Shown: one piece after another, positions 17,441 through 27,820 of the stretch
How positions within the stretch are numbered: position 1 is the stretch's first letter
Layout: every line of letters starts with the position of its first letter
NCBI GenBank assembly: GCA_031261585.1
Contig: JAISJJ010000034.1
Coordinates: forward strand, 1-44,575
Direction: 5' to 3'
Length of the DNA: 44,575 bases
Source of the DNA: Oscillospiraceae bacterium
GTDB taxonomy: Bacteria; Bacillota; Clostridia; Oscillospirales; Oscillospiraceae
Notes under the pieces: model-generated
Told to the model about the DNA's origin: nothing
The model's input: the letters and a program-made list of their open reading frames with translations, nothing else
Databases searched by the model: none
Program-made: the position numbers and the translations under genes

Positions 17441-19842
17441 ATAAATTGCATCTTGTCCTCGACCTCGACCGCTTTGCTGTTCTCGATCTCCGCATCGGGC
17501 AAACGCCCCAGTCCGCGGTCAATCGCGGCGGTGCGCAGGATAACGGACAGGATATTGCGGGCGTTGCGGTGGAGTTCCGCGCGGGTGAGTGTGCCGTTTT
17601 CGAGCGACAATATGATGTCGTCGTTCGCGTTCTCGGCGAGTGTGTCGTTCACGCACATCTGCAAATCGTTCTGCGCGCGCACCATTACGGCGCGGGCAGT
17701 GCGGCTCGGGAAGCCGTTCTCGTCGTCGGCGGACGAACCCCACCAGTCGGTCATGACGATGCCGTCGAAACCCCATTGGTCGCGGAGAATCGTCGTCGTG
17801 AGGTCGTAGCTGCCCGCCGTGAACAGCCCGTTGACCTTGCCGTACGTGGACATTATCGCCATGCAGTCGCCCTCCTTGACCGCGATCTCGTACCCGCGCA
17901 GGTAGATTTCGCGTTGCGCGCGCGCGGAGATCACGCTATCGAGCGCGAAACGGTGCATCTCACGGTTGTTCGCGGCGAAGTGCTTGATTGTACCCGAGAC
18001 CTTGGATTTATGCAGCCCGCGCAGTTGCGCCGCCGCCATCTTGCCCGTGAGCAGCGGATCCTCCGAGAAATACTCGAAGTTGCGTCCGTTCAGCGGACTG
18101 CGGTGGATATTCACACCCGGTCCCAAAATCAGATCGACGCGTTTTGAGCGCATCTCCGCGCCGAGGTAGCCGAACAGCTCCTCGATCAGCGCGTCGTTGA
18201 AGCTCGAAGCGAGACACGCGCCGTTCGGCATCGAGAACGCGAGACCGCCAGCATCGAAACGCAAGCCGCTCGGACCGTCGGTGCAGGTGAGAATCGGAAT
18301 ACCGAACGCCTGCAATCCCTCGGTCAAGCCGCCGAACGCGCCGCCGCAACCCGCCGTGACTTTCGTCGAATTCATGCCCTCGCCGCGCACAATCGGGACG
18401 AGAACGTCGTTCGGTATCTGCGCGATAAAATCGTCGATATCCGCCTTGCCGTCGTACACGTCCGCGAGTTTGATACCGCGATCACCCGTGAAATCGGGCG
18501 CGTCGGGCAGGTTCGCGGCGATGCGCGCGGCGAGATCGACATTCGAGAGCGGTGCGTCCTCCTCGGTGATGCCGTTGTCGCTGTTTCTCAGGCGTTTGAA
18601 CGGCGTAACAGGCGCGAGAGCCTCGTGCAAATGTCCGAGACACGCGACCTCGGAGATGGTGAACCCGAACGCGAGTTCCGCGTCGCGCACGTTGTCGCCG
18701 ACGAACACGTCGTAGTCGCCCGCTTCCAGCACCCACGCGTTGCGGTGTCCCGAAACGCCTGAGTCGTCAAAACTCGCGAAGTTCACGGGCGGGAACGCGA
18801 TGTTCAGCGTCTGTGTGCCGCCCGGCGCGAGCAGATCGGTCTTTGCGTACGCCGCGAGAACGCGGTCGGGCTTGCCGAGCGCACCCTGCGGTGCTTTGAC
18901 GTACACCTGAACCGAGCGTTTGCCGTGCGTGTTGCCCGTATTCGTCACGCTCACGGTGATCTGCGTCGTCTCGCCGAGTACATAGTCGATGCACTCCGTA
19001 TCGAACGCCGTATACGACAGCCCGAACCCGAACGGGTACAGTACCGCGTCGCGCGCCGCTGACTCGAACCAGCGGTAGCCGACGAAAATGTCCTCGGCGT
19101 AAATGTCCTGCGCGCCATCGCCGAAATTTTTCGTGGACGGATAGTCGTCAATCTCGCGCGCAATCGTGTCGGGCAAGCCGCCCGACGGATTCACGGCACC
19201 CGTCAGTACATCGGCAGCCGAGCCGCCGCCCTCCTGTCCGCCGTGCCACGCGTACAGCACCGCGCTCGGTTTGTACGTCTCGACCCACCGCATGTCGATG
19301 ATGTTACCGACGTTCAGCACGACCGCGACGCGCGCAAACGACTGCGTCACGAGCGACAGCATGGACTCCTCGTCTGCGGTCAGATAGTAGCTGCCCGCTT
19401 CGGGCTTGTTGTCCTTGTCCTCGCCCGCCGTGCGCCCGATTATGACGACGGCTATATCCGCGCGCTTCGCGGATTCCGTGACGAGTTCAGCGGTGAGCGG
19501 CATCTCAGCCTGCGCCCACGGTTCCTGCGCCCAGCCCTGACCGGGGTCGAACGGGTGTTCCGCAACCCACGCGGCGTACGTGCCGATCAGCGTCTCGTCG
19601 AGCGCGACACCCGATTCGCGCAACGCGTCCACGAGTCCGAGTGCGCGGCGCACGTTGACCATGCCGCCCGAACCCGTGCCTGATTTGTACCAATTGAGCT
19701 GTGTGCGCCCGAATACGGCGACGGTATCGGTGCCGCGCAGGGGCAGCGTGTCGTTCTCGTTGCGCAGCAGGACGCACCCCTCGGCGGCGGCAAGCCTTGC
19801 GGTCTGAGCGTATTTTGCGTAGTCAACGGCAAATGGGTTCAT
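17434..19842 (-). CDS. Beta-glucosidase-like glycoside hydrolase family 3
   Basis: EGCVLLRNENDTLPLRG...GFGLSYTAFD...ILGPGVNIHRSPLNGRNFEYFSEDPLLTGKMA...GIVMTDWWG; start chosen at MNPFAVDYAKYAQ. Confidence 0.93.
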   Translation of the reverse strand: MNPFAVDYAKYAQTARLAAAEGCVLLRNENDTLPLRGTDTVAVFGRTQLNWYKSGTGSGGMVNVRRALGLVDALRESGVALDETLIGTYAAWVAEHPFDPGQGWAQEPWAQAEMPLTAELVTESAKRADIAVVIIGRTAGEDKDNKPEAGSYYLTADEESMLSLVTQSFARVAVVLNVGNIIDMRWVETYKPSAVLYAWHGGQEGGGSAADVLTGAVNPSGGLPDTIAREIDDYPSTKNFGDGAQDIYAEDIFVGYRWFESAARDAVLYPFGFGLSYTAFDTECIDYVLGETTQITVSVTNTGNTHGKRSVQVYVKAPQGALGKPDRVLAAYAKTDLLAPGGTQTLNIAFPPVNFASFDDSGVSGHRNAWVLEAGDYDVFVGDNVRDAELAFGFTISEVACLGHLHEALAPVTPFKRLRNSDNGITEEDAPLSNVDLAARIAANLPDAPDFTGDRGIKLADVYDGKADIDDFIAQIPNDVLVPIVRGEGMNSTKVTAGCGGAFGGLTEGLQAFGIPILTCTDGPSGLRFDAGGLAFSMPNGACLASSFNDALIEELFGYLGAEMRSKRVDLILGPGVNIHRSPLNGRNFEYFSEDPLLTGKMAAAQLRGLHKSKVSGTIKHFAANNREMHRFALDSVISARAQREIYLRGYEIAVKEGDCMAIMSTYGKVNGLFTAGSYDLTTTILRDQWGFDGIVMTDWWGSSADDENGFPSRTARAVMVRAQNDLQMCVNDTLAENANDDIILSLENGTLTRAELHRNARNILSVILRTAAIDRGLGRLPDAEIENSKAVEVEDKMQFIW

Positions 19843-20050
19843 GATGTACTCCTTGTGTTTTTGATGGTATTTTATCATAGATTTATGGGATAAGCAATAT
19901 GTTTCGAGCGGTGTGAGGGGTGAAATTTCAGGGGTGGGGGATTGCGCACGTGTCACAGGGTCACCCCTACACAAACCGCGACATTTGCGCGTTTATTCGG
20001 CATGCGTTTGTCGCGCATTTTGCGCGTTGTTTGTGTGAAAACAACCGCTT

Positions 20051-20072
20051 ATTCCGCAATATCTTGCGGAAT
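20051..20072. repeat. Perfect inverted repeat ATTCCGCAA-TATC-TTGCGGAAT upstream of typA
   Basis: 9-bp arms, 4-nt loop, just upstream of the predicted -35. Confidence 0.7.
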
Positions 20073-20084
20073 GTAATCTTTTCC

Positions 20085-20113
20085 TTGCAATCGGGGCTGA
20101 CAGGGTGTATAAT
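20085..20113 (+). promoter_or_regulatory. Sigma-A-type promoter of typA
   Basis: TTGCAA-17 bp-TATAAT. Confidence 0.7.
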
Positions 20114-20153
20114 AACCTGATATTTTATGTGAAAGAAAGACCGAAAAAACAAT

Positions 20154-21978
<1,825 letters not shown>

Positions 21979-21980
<2 letters not shown>

Positions 21981-22026
21981 TTGACAGTTGACAATTGACA
22001 GTTGACAATTAGAACGAGGGTTACGG
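21979..22026. repeat. TTGACAGTTGACAATT array plus one arm of the shared terminator hairpin (ACGAGGGTTACGG)
   Basis: Same array-arm order as downstream of pheT and rplA, but the second arm is missing. Confidence 0.7.
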
Positions 22027-22036
22027 GGCAGTGTCA

Positions 22037-22537
22037 ATGAAAAGCGTTGGGAATAGAAAAAGCACACGGTTGAGGGGCTATGACTATTCAGCCGATGGTG
22101 TATATTTTGTAACATTCTGTGTTACGGACAGACATGAGATGCTGAGCGAAGTTGTCGTAGGGGCGGGGTCTACCCGCCCTTGGGTAGAATTATTGCCGCA
22201 TGGAATAGTTGTTGAAACAGCTGTTTCGCATATACCCGATAAATACAGTCATGTAGCAATAGACAAATACGTTATCATGCCGAACCATGTCCATTTCATT
22301 ATGTCAATCCAAGGGCGGGTTGACCCCGCCCCTACGTTGGGTCAAATCGTTGCTTATTTGAAGTATCAAACCGCAAAGACGGCTGAAACGCGCGAACTAT
22401 GGCAGCGCGGATTCTATGACAGAATCATCCGAAACAGCGACGAATATCGGAGAATCTGGCAGTATATTGACAACAATCCAGCCACATGGCGAGAAGATCG
22501 TTATTACGTAAACAGGGCTGATGCAAGTCATGTTTGA
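22037..22537 (+). CDS. REP-associated tyrosine transposase (RAYT, Y1/HUH superfamily) with two in-frame REP sequences
   Basis: RLRGYDYSADGVYFVTFCVTDRHEM...IMPNHVHFIM (HUH)...IVAYLKYQTAKT...FYDRIIRNSDEYRRIWQYIDNNPATW; alternative GTG start at 22031. Confidence 0.88.
   Translation: MKSVGNRKSTRLRGYDYSADGVYFVTFCVTDRHEMLSEVVVGAGSTRPWVELLPHGIVVETAVSHIPDKYSHVAIDKYVIMPNHVHFIMSIQGRVDPAPTLGQIVAYLKYQTAKTAETRELWQRGFYDRIIRNSDEYRRIWQYIDNNPATWREDRYYVNRADASHV
22157..22179. repeat. REP (GTAGGGGCGGGGTCTACCCGCCC) inside RAYT CDS, translated as VGAGSTRP
   Basis: GTAG plus GGGCGGG/CCCGCCC hairpin. Confidence 0.85.
22313..22335. repeat. Inverted REP (GGGCGGGTTGACCCCGCCCCTAC) inside RAYT CDS, translated as GRVDPAPT
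   Basis: Reverse complement of the 22157 REP except in the loop. Confidence 0.85.
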
Positions 22538-22601
22538 AGAGATATCCGCGTTTTTCAACGGCGCACCGAGATATCGACCAATCGGACACGGAGGTTACAC
22601 A

Positions 22602-23135
22602 ATGCCGCATTTTGAAAAACAGATCGATTCCGCTGAGATTTACAGCGGCAGGATCATACGCGTGCGCCGCGACACGGTGCTGCTCGACAACGGGAAAACC
22701 GCGCCGCGCGAGATTGTCGAACACGCGGGCGGTGTCGGCGTCGTCGCGATAACCGACGCGGGCGAGATCGTGCTTGTGCGGCAGTATCGGTATGCGGTCG
22801 GGCAAGAGCTGATCGAGATACCCGCGGGCAAGCTCGAATACGGAGAGGATCCGTTCGAGTGCGCGAAACGCGAGTTGTCGGAGGAGACGGGGTACGACGC
22901 GCGCGAGTGGCGTTCGCTGGGGCGTATCTGCTCGTCGCCCGGGTTCTGCTCGGAGGTTCTGCACCTGTATCTCGCGACGGGGCTGACGAACGGCGCGGCA
23001 CACCCCGACGACGATGAGTTTTTGGACGTGCTGCATGTAAAGTTTTCCGATTTTTTGGAAATGATAGCGTCGGACGAGGTGACGGACGCGAAAACGGTGG
23101 TCGCCGCGCTGAAAGCCGAGCGGTATGTGAAGTGA
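22602..23135 (+). CDS. NUDIX hydrolase (ADP-ribose pyrophosphatase-like)
   Basis: MPHFEKQIDSAEIYSGRIIRVRRDTVLLDNG...REIVEHAGGVGVVAI...ELIEIPAGKLEYGEDPFECAKRELSEETGY. Confidence 0.93.
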   Translation: MPHFEKQIDSAEIYSGRIIRVRRDTVLLDNGKTAPREIVEHAGGVGVVAITDAGEIVLVRQYRYAVGQELIEIPAGKLEYGEDPFECAKRELSEETGYDAREWRSLGRICSSPGFCSEVLHLYLATGLTNGAAHPDDDEFLDVLHVKFSDFLEMIASDEVTDAKTVVAALKAERYVK

Positions 23136-23158
23136 TATTGGGAGGAGTCAGCTGAAAT

Positions 23159-23833
23159 ATGCGGAAAATACTAATCGTCGACGATGAGAAAAATCTCGTG
23201 GACATTCTCAAATTCAACCTCAAACGCGAGTACGACGTCGCCGAGGCGTACGATGGCGAGGAGGCGTTGGAGCAGTATAGGACGTTCACGCCCGATTTAA
23301 TCCTGCTCGATGTGATGCTGCCGAAGATCGACGGGTTCGAGGTGTGCCGAAAAATCCGCGAAAAGGACATGCGCACGTCGATCATCATGTTCACGGCGCG
23401 CATTGAGGAGTCCGACCGCGTGCTCGGGTTGGAGATCGGCTGCGACGACTATATCACGAAGCCGTTCGTACTGCGCGAGGTGCAACTGCGCATAAAGGCG
23501 AACATGCGCCGCCTGAACGACGGGCAGATGCAGGAACACCACGGGACGGAGGGCATTGCGATAGACGATGCGCGGCTTGACGCGTTTGTGGACGGTGCGG
23601 CGGCGGAACTTACGCCGCGCGAGTTCGAGCTATTGAAAGTGCTGATGGCGTCACCGGGCAGGGTCGTGTCGCGTGAGGAATTGTTGCGCGATGTGTGGCA
23701 GTACGACTATTTCGGCGACGCGCGCGCTGTCGATGTCGCCGTGCGCCGCTTGCGCGAGAAGATCGAGAAGGACACAACCGAGCCGAAATATATCATGACG
23801 AAGCGCGGCGCGGGCTATTATTACGCGGGGTAG
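23159..23833 (+). CDS. OmpR/PhoB-family response regulator (WalR-like)
   Basis: MRKILIVDDEKNLVDILKFNLKREY...DLILLDVMLPKIDG...winged-helix C-terminus ARAVDVAVRRLREKIE. Confidence 0.93.
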   Translation: MRKILIVDDEKNLVDILKFNLKREYDVAEAYDGEEALEQYRTFTPDLILLDVMLPKIDGFEVCRKIREKDMRTSIIMFTARIEESDRVLGLEIGCDDYITKPFVLREVQLRIKANMRRLNDGQMQEHHGTEGIAIDDARLDAFVDGAAAELTPREFELLKVLMASPGRVVSREELLRDVWQYDYFGDARAVDVAVRRLREKIEKDTTEPKYIMTKRGAGYYYAG

Positions 23834-23836
23834 GTT

Positions 23837-25288
23837 ATGAGACGAAGTCTGCGCGCGAAACTGGTTTTTATCATGCTGTTGCTCATCGTCATGCTCATGA
23901 CTGTGGTGCTGACGTTTCTCATTCGCGGTGTCGGAAACTTTTTTGAGGATGAGTTCAACGCGCGCATGGAGACGGCGTTCTCCGAGACGGCAATGCTCAG
24001 CGGCATCTATGAGAGCGCGGACATACCCGACGCGCCGATGCACATCGCAGAGGTCGTGTCGGCGTACGCGGGTCAGCTCGGCGTGGACAGAATCGCGCGG
24101 CGGTTCTATATCCTCGACGGTGTGACCGCGCAGGTGCTCGTGGGTCTCACGGGCGACGAGACGTTCGATCTGCTGTCGATAACGCCGACGATACTCTCCG
24201 CGCTCGACGATATGGAGGGCGGCTACGTCTACACGGGGTCGAGCGGGGAGTACATGGACGCGGCGGCGTCGTTTCGCGGTGCCGAGGGGCGGTACATAGT
24301 CTATATCCGTGACGACCGCTCGACGACGGAAACGCTCGCGTCGCAGATTTTCACGATGATAATCGAAGCCGTCGCGCTCGGATTCGCGGTATCGGCGGCT
24401 ATTTCGCTGATATTGTCGCAGACGCTGCTCGCGCCGATACGCGGTATGACGCGCGCCGCCGAGGCTATGGCGGACGGCGACTTCTCCGCGAAAATCCCCG
24501 TAGAATCCGAGGACGAGATAGGCACGCTCGCCACGACGTTCAACGCGATGGCGTCACAGCTCGAACAGAACCTCGACGAACTGCGGCTGTCGGAGATGAC
24601 GCGGCGCGAATTTGTCGCGAACGTGTCGCACGAGATGCGCACACCGCTCGCGAGCATACGCAGTTGCGCCGAGACGCTCGAAAACTGGGACGATATGGAG
24701 CTTTCGGAGCGGGAAACATTTCTCGGGATAATACTGAGCGAGTCCGACCGCATGACGAATATCGTGCAGGATCTGTTGCAGCTCTCGCGGTTTGACGCGG
24801 ACATGGCGCAGATGGAGTCGGAGCCGTTTGACCTCGCAAAGAGCGTGCGCGATGTGTTCTCGGCGTTGCAGCCCGTCGCGGAGCGGCAGCACCAGACGAT
24901 GTCGCTCGAACTGCCGCCTGAACTGCCGAACATCGTCGGCGACCGCGCGCGCATTGAACAGGTGCTCATGAACATCATCGCGAACGCGGTGAAATACACG
25001 CCCGACGGCGGGTTGATAACCGTTACGGCGCGGTGCGCGGACGGATTCGCGCGCGTCACGATAACGGACACGGGCATCGGCATACCAGAGGACGACCTCG
25101 CGCGCGTGTTCGACCGTTTCTACCGCGTGGACAAGGCGCGCTCGCGCGAGTCGGGCGGCACGGGGTTGGGGCTGAGTATCGCGCACGAGATCGTGGCGCG
25201 TCACGGCGGCGAGATCATACCGCACAGCGTGGTCGGTGTCGGCACGTCATTCACGGTGTCGCTGCCGATTGAGGGTGCGTCGGCGTGA
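23837..25288 (+). CDS. Sensor histidine kinase (HAMP-HisKA-HATPase, WalK-like)
   Basis: FVANVSHEMRTPLASIRS...ANAVKYTPDGG...SRESGGTGLGLSIAHEIVARHGG. Confidence 0.93.
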   Translation: MRRSLRAKLVFIMLLLIVMLMTVVLTFLIRGVGNFFEDEFNARMETAFSETAMLSGIYESADIPDAPMHIAEVVSAYAGQLGVDRIARRFYILDGVTAQVLVGLTGDETFDLLSITPTILSALDDMEGGYVYTGSSGEYMDAAASFRGAEGRYIVYIRDDRSTTETLASQIFTMIIEAVALGFAVSAAISLILSQTLLAPIRGMTRAAEAMADGDFSAKIPVESEDEIGTLATTFNAMASQLEQNLDELRLSEMTRREFVANVSHEMRTPLASIRSCAETLENWDDMELSERETFLGIILSESDRMTNIVQDLLQLSRFDADMAQMESEPFDLAKSVRDVFSALQPVAERQHQTMSLELPPELPNIVGDRARIEQVLMNIIANAVKYTPDGGLITVTARCADGFARVTITDTGIGIPEDDLARVFDRFYRVDKARSRESGGTGLGLSIAHEIVARHGGEIIPHSVVGVGTSFTVSLPIEGASA

Positions 25289-26502
25289 CGAAACGTGCGG
25301 TTGAGAACATAAAGTCGGTGGCGATTGTGCTGCTGCTCGCTGTAACGGTCGCGCTGGGGTATTATTCGGGCGCGTTTTCGGGTTTGCTGACCCGCAATAA
25401 CGCCCTCGGCAACACTGAATCCGTGATACCGAACTATACCGCGTCCGAGGCGGCGAGACCCATAGCGATAGTGTTCACCGATGACGACGGCGTGCGCACG
25501 GCGGCGCAGTACGACACCGCGTTGCGCGACACGCTGTACGAGCGCACACGCGGCACGATCGGCGCGGCCGTCGCGTATGCGGGCAGCGCGGAGACGTGCG
25601 ACGAGACGGAGTGGCGGGAAGCCCTTGTGTCGTCGGGCGTTTACTATGAGTACTCCGACGAGTTGCCGATCGCGGTGATATGCGGCTGGCTCGGCAACAC
25701 GGCACCCGACTTGAAAGCGGGTGGTCTGACGCGCCGCGCCGCGCTGAGATTTGACAATAAGACGCTGTATTTCAGCACGGATTCGGGTTTTACCAAGTAT
25801 GTGACGGCGCAGTTCGGCGAAAAGCCCTCGATTCCCGAGACTGCCGCCGTGCGCGTGAACTTCGCGTTTGAGACTGACGAAAAGTCGCCGTCGCCGTACA
25901 CGCTGCTGTTCGGCAACTCGGTGTTTCCGCGCTATGCCGTGCAGAATCCGCTGTCGGAGACGAATACGGGCGCGGTACTCACGGAACTCGGTGTGCCGCC
26001 GGGGTTGCAGCCGAGCTATTCGGACAGCGAGGGTACGCAGGTGTACGTGACGGGCGCGTTTTCGCTGTCACTGTCGACGGGCGGCGCGGTTGCGTACCGT
26101 CTGTTTGAAGAACCGACGGAGTACGAGCGGTTGCCGCTCGGCGACAGCGTGGAGATCGCGCGCCGCGCCGTGTTCGTGGGCGATTTGGCGGCGGGTTCCG
26201 CGCGGCTCTACTGCGTCGGCGCGGAGTACGACGGCGAGCGAACGCTCGTGTACTTCGACTATTTCGTCGGCGGCGGGCGTGTGTACCTGAACGCCGATCA
26301 CGCGGCGACAATAGAGTTGCGCGGGTCGACAATCGTCGCGAAGAATATCGTTTTCCGCGAGTTTATGCCGACGACCGCCGATCCGACCGCGCTGTTGCCG
26401 ATAAAACAGTCGATTGCGGCGGCGAGCGGCGAGGTGCAACTCGCGTACGCGGAGACGGGCGACGGGATCGCGGTGCCGTACTGGCGGGAGGTGCGCCTAT
26501 GA
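25285..26502 (+). CDS. Membrane-anchored protein, YycH-like by position
   Basis: N-terminal TM; overlaps the kinase stop as ATGA; position in operon. Confidence 0.5.
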   Translation: MTKRAVENIKSVAIVLLLAVTVALGYYSGAFSGLLTRNNALGNTESVIPNYTASEAARPIAIVFTDDDGVRTAAQYDTALRDTLYERTRGTIGAAVAYAGSAETCDETEWREALVSSGVYYEYSDELPIAVICGWLGNTAPDLKAGGLTRRAALRFDNKTLYFSTDSGFTKYVTAQFGEKPSIPETAAVRVNFAFETDEKSPSPYTLLFGNSVFPRYAVQNPLSETNTGAVLTELGVPPGLQPSYSDSEGTQVYVTGAFSLSLSTGGAVAYRLFEEPTEYERLPLGDSVEIARRAVFVGDLAAGSARLYCVGAEYDGERTLVYFDYFVGGGRVYLNADHAATIELRGSTIVAKNIVFREFMPTTADPTALLPIKQSIAAASGEVQLAYAETGDGIAVPYWREVRL

Positions 26503-27314
26503 GCGTATCACGTCTCAAAACCTTTGTAATTGCGGCGTTGTTGCTGCTGTGTGCGATGTTTCTCACGCTGCTGATATCGAACGCCATAGCGCACAACCGA
26601 GAGCGCGCGCGTATTCAGGACGCGCTTGTGAACACGTATCAGCGCAGCGGTGTCACGGTTGAGTGCGCGCTGCCCGTTGACGACGGCGCGGCTGTATTCG
26701 TCACGGTGCGCGACCCGTTCCGCGAGTCGCGTCTCGCCGTCGCGGCTATCGGCAACTGCGAGCAGACAGAGAGCGCGGCGGGCGGCATCTCGCGGTTTGA
26801 AAACGACACGGGGAGCATCGAGTTTGACACGCTCGGAGGCTTCACTGTCGAGTATTCGCAAGGTGCAGACGGCAAAACACCGCTCAGTGCGGCACGTGCG
26901 TTGCTGAGGTCGATGAAGATTGACACAGGCGAGTTATCGTCCGTCAGCGAGGGCGGATTCACGACGGTGACGGCGCACGTGCGGTTCAAAAAGTCCGAGA
27001 TCGTGAACGCGCGCGTGACGTTTGAGTTCGCGGACGGCTTACTGCGCCGCGTTACGGGGCGCAACGTCACACGCGCGGAAAAATCCGCCGCTGACACGAA
27101 ATTTTACGATTTGCAGACGCTGATGGTGTCGCTGCTCGGCTCGATCTCGCGCGGCGATATCCGCTGTACGTCGATCACGGCGGTTAACGGCGCGTATCTG
27201 ATGGGCGTCACGGCATTCGGCGACGGTACGCTCGTCCCCGGTTGGCGCGTTGTGACCGACGCGGGCGAGTGGTTCCTGAATGCGGAGACGGGTCAGTGCG
27301 AGGTCGTAGTGTGA
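26499..27314 (+). CDS. Membrane-anchored protein, YycI-like by position
   Basis: N-terminal TM; ATGA overlap with preceding ORF. Confidence 0.5.
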   Translation: MSVSRLKTFVIAALLLLCAMFLTLLISNAIAHNRERARIQDALVNTYQRSGVTVECALPVDDGAAVFVTVRDPFRESRLAVAAIGNCEQTESAAGGISRFENDTGSIEFDTLGGFTVEYSQGADGKTPLSAARALLRSMKIDTGELSSVSEGGFTTVTAHVRFKKSEIVNARVTFEFADGLLRRVTGRNVTRAEKSAADTKFYDLQTLMVSLLGSISRGDIRCTSITAVNGAYLMGVTAFGDGTLVPGWRVVTDAGEWFLNAETGQCEVVV

Positions 27315-27341
27315 CGCGCAAAACGCGCAAGACGCAAAAAG

Positions 27342-27514
27342 GTGTGGACAAATGACGCTGACGGATTGATCATAAGCGCGGATCTTATGTAGGGGTCGGT
27401 CTTGACCGACCCGCTGCTGTGCCTTGCGGACAACGGGCGGGTCAAGACCCGCCCCTACGACTACGCGAATCCGCAATTACGGTATCGCATATTTTCAATG
27501 CGACATGTCCACAC
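27342..27514. repeat. MITE-like element with 9-bp TIR GTGTGGACA/TGTCCACAC carrying a REPIN (copy B)
   Basis: Perfect 9-bp TIRs at 27342-27350 and 27506-27514; internal REPIN 27389-27458. Confidence 0.75.
27389..27458. repeat. REPIN-like pair with unequal arms GGGTCGGTC / GGGCGGGTC
   Basis: GTAG at 27389, CTAC at 27455-27458. Confidence 0.85.
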
Positions 27515-27532
27515 TAAACGCAAAACTCGCAG

Positions 27533-27561
27533 TTGACAAACCGCGCGAGGGGTAGTATAAT
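27533..27561 (+). promoter_or_regulatory. Sigma-A promoter of the pheST T-box transcript
   Basis: TTGACA-17 bp-TATAAT, consensus. Confidence 0.85.
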
Positions 27562-27574
27562 ACTCAAAATTGCC

Positions 27575-27802
27575 CACAGAGTGGCATGGCTGTGAACGGG
27601 AAAATAACGGGTACACGCATTTCAGAGAGGGGCGGGTCGGTGCGACGCCCTGTGCGTAATCGTTTGGTTCGCTCGGGAGCCACCGACGAGAGTCGGCGCG
27701 GTTGCGGCGTTATGCAGCATTGAGAGCGGCGTGTACGCGCCGAATATGGGTGGTACCGCGGAGCTTGCCTTCGTCCCATGTATGGGATGTTGGCAATTTT
27801 TA
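27575..27802 (+). promoter_or_regulatory. T-box leader upstream of pheST
   Basis: CAGAGAG motif at 27622-27628, T-box GGGTGGTACCGCGGAG, then terminator stem TTGCCTTCGTCCCA...TGGGATGTTGGCAA-TTTTT. Confidence 0.88.
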
Positions 27803-27820
27803 TATGCAAGGAGTAACAAA

